A model generated the notes under the pieces. That model ran no database searches. It had not been told where the DNA came from and saw nothing but the letters and a program-made list of their open reading frames with translations. From Mugil cephalus (lineage: Eukaryota > Chordata > Actinopteri > Mugiliformes > Mugilidae), in NCBI RefSeq assembly GCF_022458985.1, contig NC_061771.1, positions 15,353,001 to 15,417,000 of the forward strand: a stretch of 64,000 nt of DNA, in the 5' to 3' direction. How positions within the stretch are numbered: the first letter of the stretch is position 1; each line of letters starts with the position of its first letter. Both the position numbers and the translations under genes were made by a program. Shown here one piece after another: positions 50,601 to 61,100 of this stretch.

Positions 50601-53600
50601 GGTATTTTTTCTAGTTTACATGAGAATAAAGTGGAGGCAAAGAGGCCTCTTTCCTACTGTTCCCTGTGTGAATTACACAGTGTTTGATTGCTTTTTTTGT
50701 GTGTGTTAGGCCTCAGATAAAATGGTTCTTTCCAAATTGTTATACTTTTAGTCTATCAAGCTTCATTCAGGCATAGTGGTTGAATTATTTGTCACTTATC
50801 TTATTGAACTGGCAACGCTGGCGTCACGTTGTCATGTAATGATTTTGTTCATTGAATCAAGAGACCATTCTTCAGTCACTTGAAGGGTAATGGTAGTGGC
50901 ATAACTACCTGCAGAAGGTTGCAATGACCTGCTTTGAAAAAAAAAAAAAAACATTTTCTTGTTTTCCCCTTAGCCCTTGCAGTACTCCAGTCAAGTGCCA
51001 GAGACTTTTTTCGTCCTCCAGTGTATCTGCGCACCTCATTTCAGTTCATCTCTTGAGTGTCCAGTGTAAGACCAGTATAACTGAGACATGACAAATTGTC
51101 ATTTTGGGCCAGACTATAATGCTATTATATGGTTTTGTATTTAATGTTGTACATCAATCCATTCATGGTCTAGTTTATAGTGATGTCCAGATTTTTGATG
51201 CAAAATATTTGGGTACTGTTGGGTATGCTGTATTTGCGTGACATTTGGTAATGATATGAAGTGTCTCCTATCAAGTACCACAGCAAAACAGGTGCTAGAT
51301 AGAGCCAGCTTCTTGTGCCCCCAGTGATTCAACTTGCGAATCTTCTATGAACCGATTTGCGTTTTGGCTAGAAACCTACCACAGTACGGAGCCCCTAAAG
51401 GGACATGAAAACGCAACGCAACACAACTCAAAACTTTTAGCTGTTAATGTTTTTATTGCAAGTCGGTTCCCATATCTTGTGAAATATTGTCCCAATTTAT
51501 CATCTGTCATAACACCGTTGACGTTGATGTCGATCTGTAGAAAGACAGGCAAGCGTCAAACGTTTGAAACAGCAATCAGGGTAGAGAAAGCTAGCAATGC
51601 TGTACAATACATGTATTTCTATATTCATATATCTAAAATTAACATTTATATTCATTTATCGTCTTTCAGTTTGTTAATGACACTACTGCTACTTTGGCCT
51701 GTAAGGAAAGAGGACAAGTCATCTTCTTCTGCCATACTTAGAGATTAGCCTGGAGTCTGTCAGGTGTCCCTTTAGGGGCTCCGTACCACAGAACCACTTA
51801 TGCATTTGTATCTTCTGTTCAAACATAAGTATATTTCTTGAAGCTGCAAAGTTGTGTGGTGTCCTCAAACTGTTGTAGCCATCAGATCTTGGAGAACTGT
51901 TGACGGTCACCACCTCTGCACCTTCTCTTAGGCCCTGTTCATACCTTGCATCAACAAACATCCTGAGCAATCCCATCGCAAGTGACCAGACGAGCTGTTC
52001 ATGCCTGGCAATAATATGCAGCTCCAGCAAGATCTCCAGATCTGATCTCAGTTTTGTGCTGTATGCAAATAAACACTGACATCATTTGAACTGCAGCGGA
52101 GTATTATCATAGCTGATGCCTCTAATGGACCTCTACTGCGCTCTGTTAGTTAGACCTGCAAGAGGCTAAGATTATGACTCAAATACTGCAGGTTTTCATA
52201 CACATCCTAATCTCCTGTTGCAAACGTACGTAATGTAACTCCACACGGCTCCTTATACAGTGAAACGATTACATAAATAATTAATCTTAGTCTGATATGC
52301 CGTGTAATGACAGCATGACATTTGTTTACTCATATTAAATACTTTCATTTGTTAATTCTTGTTTGATGTATTTATTATTTATTTGGTTAACAGCTGCAAG
52401 GACACACTCTTTTAAAAGGCTCTTATTACTAATGAACAAACATCACAGTGCTTTTTTTTCAGTCGTCATATATAATTGTTTTTCTGAATGAATGAAACAA
52501 AACTCTGACCCAGACCTCCTCCAAACGTGGTTGGACGTCAGATTTCATGCGATCACAATGCGCCCTTGGGGTGTTTGTCATTTGCACTTTACACTGGTTA
52601 CTTGCAAACAGATTGCTCATATTGGATCTTATTGCACAGACTAAACAGAGCTGTGATGGTGGGCAATGGACACATCTAAAAAGTAAATCCTAAGGGTTTT
52701 GGGGGCTCCCCAACCTTTTTCATCGATTGCCACTATGAAGTTGAAGTCTCAACTATTGGACAGAATGTGATGCAGACATCTACTTTCCCTCCGCTTAATT
52801 GACTACAAATATTAGATAGGCCAGTTTGTAACTAACTACATAACATACAGCAAATCCGACTAAAAAATAAATGGAGCAGATTCAACCCATATAAATCATT
52901 TTGTAATGAGGGAAAAAGAAACTTGGCTTAACCCATGTAACCCAATGTTTTTCTTCACCTTGAGATTTTTGTACAGAAAAAAAAACTTTTTTCTACTAAT
53001 GCTCTTAACTAAACATTATTTTTAGCGAGGGTGCGAGTGACAGCTGGTGAAGATCAACGTGCTAATTAAGTTGTAAATATTTAAAAAGCCTTCAAGTTTA
53101 TCCACACTTACTGCCACCGCGTGAAGGCAGAAAGGGAGGGATAAATAAAAACAGAAAATACATTTGCAGGGAAATTGTAAATTCTCTTTGGGATTGATTA
53201 TCTCTGTGATAATGATTCAAGTTAAAACTATAACCGTCCATGTCTGTAATTAAGATACTGATTTTTCACATTTCCTAAATAACAATGAGCATTTCTTAAG
53301 AGATGGGGGAAACGTTTAGTGTTGGTGTGGAAACCTTTGTAATTCTCTTTTTAGACCTTTTGTGGCTCCACACACGGTGGCATGATTCACCCACATGACT
53401 ACAACTGTATCAACAACTCATAAATGTGCACGGTGTACATCTGGGACTAAAGGCATTAGCCGGACCATTAGATTCGGGCCTTTCATTGTGAACGTTTTTA
53501 GAAAATCACTTGGCCCTTAAAGTAGCAGTAATGAATATTATCATTTTAACAATGAACCACATGATTGCTCGTGCTTGTGTGGGAAACTGGTCGTTTTATC

Positions 53601-56600
53601 AGAGATGAACCCCCAGATATTCCCACATTCTGTGGCTCTCGGCTCACTCGCTGTTTCGGTTCAGGCATAACCTTCACAGTTTTGCTTCTCGTAGTGTTGT
53701 GTGAACTCTATCTGCACCACATCCACCAAAGGATACATGGTGAGTGTAGTGGACGCTTTGGCAGATGAGAACACAAGGATTTTCGCTTGGAAGCTTTGGT
53801 GGAGAAAAAACAGTGTATATCATACTCTGTTACATTTCTACAAACTATCAAATTGTGTAAACTAGAATTTCTGGTGTTTTATATAACATACAACATTTTG
53901 AATCATCTAGGGCGTAGGTCTTCAGTTTGGGGTCCTTGGCCTGAAAAACTCTGAAGACTCCTGCTCTATGGATGACCTACAGTCTTCTCATGTTGGTCAC
54001 AACCTATATTGCACTCTGTTTTTCTAACCAGCTGAATTTGCTCATGCTCTGCGTTGTAATTTGCAGTTTAAAGTCCTCTATGGACTCATGGATAAACAGA
54101 TGGGACTGAATTGCTCATCTGAACGTGCAGAAAAGAGTCAGAACCGTACTGCAGTTAGTCCATGTTTAAAATCATCCCTCTTTGTCTTTTTTTTTTTTTT
54201 TGTGCTCCCTCTACACCTGGGATCAGCAGCCAGTGTGAGAGGCTGAGTAATGCTTGAAATTTCACGCTTTGTGTCAGAATAAAAAATTTCCATGCCATCT
54301 CCCTTATCTCTTTGTTGTGTACAGAGCAGTGTGAGCAGAGAAGGAAAGGACAGAAATCATATTTTCCTGATGTCTGAATATGAGGGTGTGACTCGCGGTC
54401 TAATGAACCACTCAGGTTTATTGTCCGGATACGGCTTCCACACAGCGTGTCCGTGGCTCACTGCCAAGCGTGACGCACTGGAAGATGCAGTAGAGTGTAA
54501 TATGTGTACCGCAGTGTGAGTTAATGTGGTACACGCTGCTTACACAGCAACAAAAACTTTTACCACAATCAAAGAGACGCTTGATTTTTGGCCTGAAGTC
54601 CCTCTTTTTTATGATGTGGAGAGAGATTACTCGCTCTCCTTAGTTGGCAATTGGCTAGAAACGCGCTGGTAGGAGAGTGGAGGTCTTTTCATCTGTGCGC
54701 TGCAATCATTGGCTGAAATGGCTTGGTTGTAAATCAAAATTTGAGCCGTCTGTTTGCGAACTGACAGGAGAGGGAAAGGAGAGTAATGCTACGGAGTGCT
54801 GTGTGATTTTAGTGCGATTTTTCAGATGCCTTTTTGTTGTTGAAGTAGAATTTATTGTGCAGTCGTTTTTCTTTATTGTTTATTTGAGTTTTTAAACGAA
54901 TAGGCTGTAAAATAAATAAATAAAAATAAATAATAATGTTACTTTCCACTTTGTGCTGAATTGTAATGTGAATTTTTCTTTCTTTTTTTTCACCAGGGAA
55001 AATGTCAAATATCCGCGCAGTCCGCAAGATGCAACAGCTGAACAACTTGGTTGCCGTGGTTACAGATCTAGCCAGACCAGGTTACACCGTCGTGGATTTC
55101 TGCAGTGGAACGGTACTTAACGTCATCCATCAGTCTGTCTCCGCGTGTATATCTATCATTACCCCACAGCTGCGTCAGACTCCATTAGCAACCGAAAGGA
55201 ACTAGTCCCCGTGTTCTCTCTCGCTCTCTTGCAATTTTTTTTTCTTCTTCTTTCGCTTTTCAGTGGCGCACGCAAGCAGACTGATAATTACGCTCATGAA
55301 AATAAACACTCAGACCGGTGGCCCCGCGCTGCTAAAAGGTCAACACTTGGCTGGAAAAGGCCAACGCTAGTCATAACTCTGTTGATGCCTTCTTTCATGT
55401 GTTCAGATTTTATTTTTTATTTTTTTTGCTGTTGTGTGTTTTCATTGTCTTTGTGCGCTCTCCGTCTCTCAGGGCCACGTTGGGATTGTTCTGGCACACA
55501 CGCTCCCAGATTGCCAGGTAATGTGTTTGTGTGCGAGGAGATATGTATGTCTGTTTGAATCAGGACTGTATTAAATGATAAAGCGATAATAGTCATGAAC
55601 TGGTTGCCCTTCACACTCCTGTACTCTTTAGTAAAATGATGTGATATCCAGAAGAACCAGTCATGGTTTACCTTTGCCTTTTTAACGCGAGGGCTCTTGT
55701 AGTATTTTGTTCATTTACATTTTAGCACCACTCATTCCGAGTAATTTGAAAGCGTATCAGTCAGCTCCACGTGGGTGTTTTCTGTCTTTATTTAAGGTCA
55801 TCCTCATCGAGAACAAAGAAGAGTCCTTGGTGAGGGCTCAGAGTCGCGGTGCTGAGCTCGGCCTGAAAAACATCGGCTTCATTCAGGCCAATTTGGATTA
55901 CTTCACGGGACCCTTTCACATTGGGGTGAGCACAGGAACATGCTTTTGCAGAAAAAAAAACAAAAAAAAAAAAAAAAAAAAAAAACAGGCTTTTGCATCA
56001 TTTGGTTTCCATTTGCTCTTTTATGATCCGGTGATCATGTGGGTGGTATGGTGACTGTTTCAGTGGAGTGCATATTAAACAAATTGATCATTTCTGAATG
56101 TTAGTAACTGCAATAAAATGTTTGATCACAGACAAAAAAAATTCACCACAGCCACTGGTTAAATTGAAATAATTGTTACAGTATCTGTATTATTTTCTGC
56201 TATTATAGTTCACATGGTATAATTTCACTGGTTAAAATCCATTAGTTTTTCTCTATAATTTGCCTTGTTTATCATAATCCAGTTTCTACAATAAATATGT
56301 AAGTGGAAGATCTTTCTCTCACTTATACATTAGCTTTGATACGGAGCAATGAAATAAAATGAGAATTTAATTTGCAGTTCGAAAGCTTCAGAGGCAGAAG
56401 CTCTTCTCCATGAAAAGACAATGGTGCCCCACTTGACATCTTGTTGAGCTTCATTGCAAAGAAAACGTGTTTTAGCAACAAATCTAATTATTTGTTGGCA
56501 TAATGTTTTTATGTTTTTTGTGATAGTGCACATACTACTAATACACAATACAGATACTTAATATAGTGCAGGTTTACCTTGTGCCTCCAAAACAATTGTG

Positions 56601-58153
56601 ACTCATGAGAGAACGGACATGGGTCTTCTGAGTTGATCAGTTTGGCGTCTATTGAATTTGGAGGCTATATTGAATTTGAGTTATTCCTAAACTATTTTTA
56701 TGTGTGTGTCTATGTCAGGCTGCATCCTGCAACTAGACCCCGTAACCTAGTTACCATTCCTTAATGCGTTCTGTCTTTATTGACCCAGAACAACCAATTT
56801 GAAAATTGCGAAAATGGAGAAGCAGTCGGAAATACTAAACACGCTAATACCAAGCGGACCAATCACAGCTCCTGTGGTCTATGTCGCCGTATCGCACAGT
56901 TACATCTCTGGGTATAAACCACATTAGCCTCATCCACATGAATGTCTTTTCTTTAAAGTCTTTTCTTCAATAAGACACAGCATGACCTTTGGTTCAGAAG
57001 ATAAAGTTTTACTATTAACAGTAATGATTATTTATGGTGATGGATCGACACCTTAGGTCACACTACTTGAACACTTCCTACGGCTACAACTTCACTGCAA
57101 AGGGTTGTCACTGCATATATTAATAGGAATATTTCTATATTTCAGAAGATCACAACCGCACTTCACATGAAGAGACATGTTATTTCCTCATCTTTTTTAT
57201 TTTTTTATTTCTTTGCCTGAAACTGCAAAATGCCAACATGCAATTATTATTGTTTTTGTTCAGAACAACCAAGAATGCTTTTCATTTCCTGAAGTGGAGG
57301 TTTTAATCAGAACCCTTTTAGTGCACTGCACTTCAGCCAAACCGAATATGCCACTGGCCCCTCTCTGATTATTGGACAGCCAAAAGGTAGTTTTACCCGG
57401 AAAATTAAGGTCAAACATAATGTCAGGGTTGAGGGGGCATTCCAGTGGAGAATATTCATGGCTCTCCTTTCTTTGTTTGTCCTTTGCTTGCTGTAGAAAT
57501 CTTCTGTGCAGAGATGCTTGTGCTTTGCTTTGTTCTCTTATTAAAAGGGGTCCTCTTTGGAAAAGAGAGTGTAACCCCGTACCATGTGAGCCTCTCGCTC
57601 CTTAATTCTCGGCACAGCTTCGGCATCGAACATGCCGCCCAGCGCTGCAGTTCTGCCTGTTTGTGTTTGTTAAACTTGAAGATCCAAATTAAAGTAAATC
57701 TGTTTAACTCTGTGCAGCTGCCTGCAAAACCAGAGTGAATATTTTGACGGCTTAATTCAGCAGAGAGCAGAGCTCGTCAGTCCTATTTATAGCACCCGTC
57801 TTCATGTGCGGAGCTATTGACGCCTTAAACTGACAATTACTATCAATTTGGAGGGAATACGTTCTCAGCTGTGGATGCGCATCGGGATAGAATCGTAGAC
57901 AAAGAAGCAAACTGGGATTAAACCATATGTAGGCTCCTCTGAACTCTTGTTTTCGTACCGGCTGCTTTATGCTTCCCTACAAAATCTTCACTCATTGTTC
58001 ACTGTTGTCGTTTATGCGTCTCGGGTCAGTGTCTTCTTTGTGCTGTAGCCCACTTTCAGAAATGCCAGCTGTTCTAGTAGCTTTACACTAACGTACTAAG
58101 GGACAGAGTAAGACAACACACACACACACTCACACACACACATATATATGTAC

Positions 58154-58185
<32 letters not shown>

Positions 58186-61100
58186 GTACCTGCTGTAATT
58201 AGAAGTAGCTTTCATTCCAGCATCGTCACTCCATCGAGACCCGTTCCACTTGGCAGGAAGCAAACAGTGCAGGATATTCCTCCCTGCGACACGTGGGTGT
58301 CTTTTCTCGCCGTGGAAGTTTACACACACATTCTTTTCGCACAATATATAAATGTGCCCAACATTTGTGCTTAAACAGGTGCCTGCGTTCCACCTTTTCT
58401 TTTGAGATTTGATCTTTTGCGAAGCTTCCTCCTGCAGATATTTCGACGCGAAGGAGCCACCCATCACGCTGATTATAATCCAGCTATGTATAATACATGG
58501 TCCCATTTTTAGTCCTGTTCGTTTAAACAGACTAATTAAGTCGAGGTGTTCCTAATCTTAGTCAGTGTCTGCACTCACCGGCTGGAAATTTCACAGCCCA
58601 GGTGCTAGAGTTGTATTAGAACTGGCCTCTGCATGCAATTTATTTAGGATTTATCCAATCTCCTGTCAGATAACATTGAGCCAACGAACTGCAGATGCCT
58701 GGAAGTCTGTGGAGCTTGAAGTTGTTTTGGATTTTATTGCATCCCGGGCCATTATTGGTTCTGCTAAAGGGCCTGATTGTTTGCAATTGATTCTCTTGGC
58801 TGACTTCCTTATGTTTGTGTGAAACAAAAAATGTACTGGCTGGTATTGCTGTAAGGCTCACGCAGAAAACGATATCGATCAAGTCCCAGATGGCCGCATC
58901 AGGTGTGAATCCTAATGTAATTTAAGGATATTGTTTGTTTCTTTTTTTTTTTCTGTTTTTGTTAAGACTTCACGATTGAATATGTTCATCTGCAGTAAAA
59001 GGCATCCGGCTTTGAGAGGAAAACAACTCTTCGATTCTATGTAATCAGGCTTTATTCTAGTCTGGTACACACACACATATATAAATAATATCTGTATACA
59101 CACACACAAAAGAATCATGCACATCTTTGTGTATGGGTAAACAAACTAAAATGGAGACAGAGAAATTATAGATTAGAAACTGAGCTGTTCAGTGTTTCAG
59201 GAACTTTTGACATCAACTTTTTAGTGATGCGTTTTTTTTTCTTCTCCCTATTATGAGTTGTATTAGGGATCCTATGGCAAAATCAGTGCAACAAAATAAA
59301 CATGTCCAACACAGTAAAGAAAAAGCCCTAACTGTAAAAAAAAAAAACTCTTGCAAAGCCCTCTGCAACTAAAGAAGCTCGTGGTAAGTTTCTGCAGAAA
59401 GGTGTGATTTTGATTAAGTATCAGTTTTCTGTGTTGCAGGAACTTGTTCTGTCTCAGATCCGGCTCGAACGGGAAAGGGATATAATTTCATGAGTAAGAG
59501 TGAATAATGAAGCCTCATTATTCCTGCGATTTGATTATTGAGACAAAGAGATGGAGGGAGAAGATTAATAAAGAACGCAGTTTTACAATTGACCCCCGTG
59601 GTTGTTGCGCATTAATTCCTCTCCCAGACTGTTTGTGCAGACGCAACGCCTAGCACAATATGAACCCTACGACCGTGAGATGCTTTTAAATTAGGCTTGC
59701 ATACACTTCCACCTTTCATTTTTAATTAGTAACACCCAGAACATATCGAGACTACACTGTGCTTTACCATCACTGTTGAAAACAGAGAAATGTTTTCGGC
59801 GAAACTTGGAAATACTTAATTAGTTATCAGGACATATCAGAATGTGGTTTATTCCAGTTGCGTGCCTTTCTTTTGGTTCAAGGGCTTTGTGTAAAATCAA
59901 GGCTAAAGGTTATGAAATGTAATTAGGATTTAGCCCAGCATGACTAATGTACAACGTTAAGTAGCTAGGTAAAAGCGAGAGTGCTACTTTGCTAATTATT
60001 TTTGCTTTAGATGTGGGAGAGTGTAGCACCACGCAGCCTTTGATAGCAACTCCTCCTCCTTCTCCTAATCAAGCCGCCTGAAACATGCTGTTTGGAAAGT
60101 ATAAGGCTTTTCCTTAATGACATGAATAAATGCAGGATTAGGTGTCAAATAGTTCCAAGACCGTGGAGGTAATTGATGTTAATTCCCCCAATTTTCACTT
60201 ACAGTATTTTTTTTATTTTATTTTTTTTTTCATGTGCAAAGACCCATTTAATAGCTTCATGTTTAAATCAGTGCACATATTCCCGAAGAGAAAGAAATAC
60301 ATTTTATACAGAGGAGTGTTCATTTGGAGGCAGAGCGTGTCTTCTTCCCATTTCCAGATACAGACCGTGGAATCACACCCACAGAGCTTCAGCTACCAGG
60401 GAGACTTTAAGCACCTCCAAGTAATGTACCCCCTGCCCACTGTCCAGACACCTCGGTGTCTTTATGAGCGGGAATGGCCGTTCACAGAGTATCTGTGTCT
60501 TCCTTCCTGCTTCATGTGTGGAGCCGCAGCCAATCCCGACTCAGCCCCGTCTTGATGAGCTCTGAATTGTCCGTGGCCCTGCTGTCAAGGCAACGTGAAG
60601 TACGTACAGACTCACAGACGCCTTGGAAAACAAGAGCTGCTTGACTCGTATTGGGTTCAGCTCCGAGAATCTCAGTAACTGTCGTCTCATCACACTGTTG
60701 ATAATGAATGTTGCAGTGGTGGGCACCGCTAAAATTTTCACACAATCTCAAATATTATCACGAAATATTTCAGGAAATTTTTTTGTGTGTGTGTTTCAAA
60801 AGGTTTTGCAGCATTAGACAGACACAAACAAATACAAATTATATTAATTTTTTCATTGTTTACAAGAAAAACTAACAAAAAAAAATTCATTGCGGTTCAA
60901 TGTGTTCTCAACATTGTTGGTATCACAGTCAACAAATAACGGAGAATGTGTCCAAAACTGGACAAAAAACCTTCACAGTGTTGAGGGGTAATCTAGTCCC
61001 ATTCTTCTTGATTTACTACTTTTAATTCTTCTAAATTCTTTACTTTGTGCTTTGAAACACACCTTTTGATAATCCACCACAGATTTTCAATGGGGTCCAG

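Larger units (their letters stand above)
27554..54996 (+). other. 27.4-kb gstcd intron
   Basis: Lies between the phase-1 donor gtaaag and acceptor ttcaccag. Apart from the repeats listed separately it holds AT-rich sequence with no convincing exon, RNA gene or second transcription unit on either strand. Several stretches (for example around 46500-46820) have evenly mixed, non-repetitive composition that could be conserved regulatory DNA, but this cannot be judged without another genome. Confidence 0.8.

Noticed and set aside
52690..52780. ctccccaacctttttcat, similar to the end of some hAT repeats
   Set aside because: Only one short end seen; no partner end or duplication found.
60142..60555. 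137-codon plus-strand frame near 60.3 kb
   Set aside because: No recognisable domain, T-rich, and does not join gstcd in frame.
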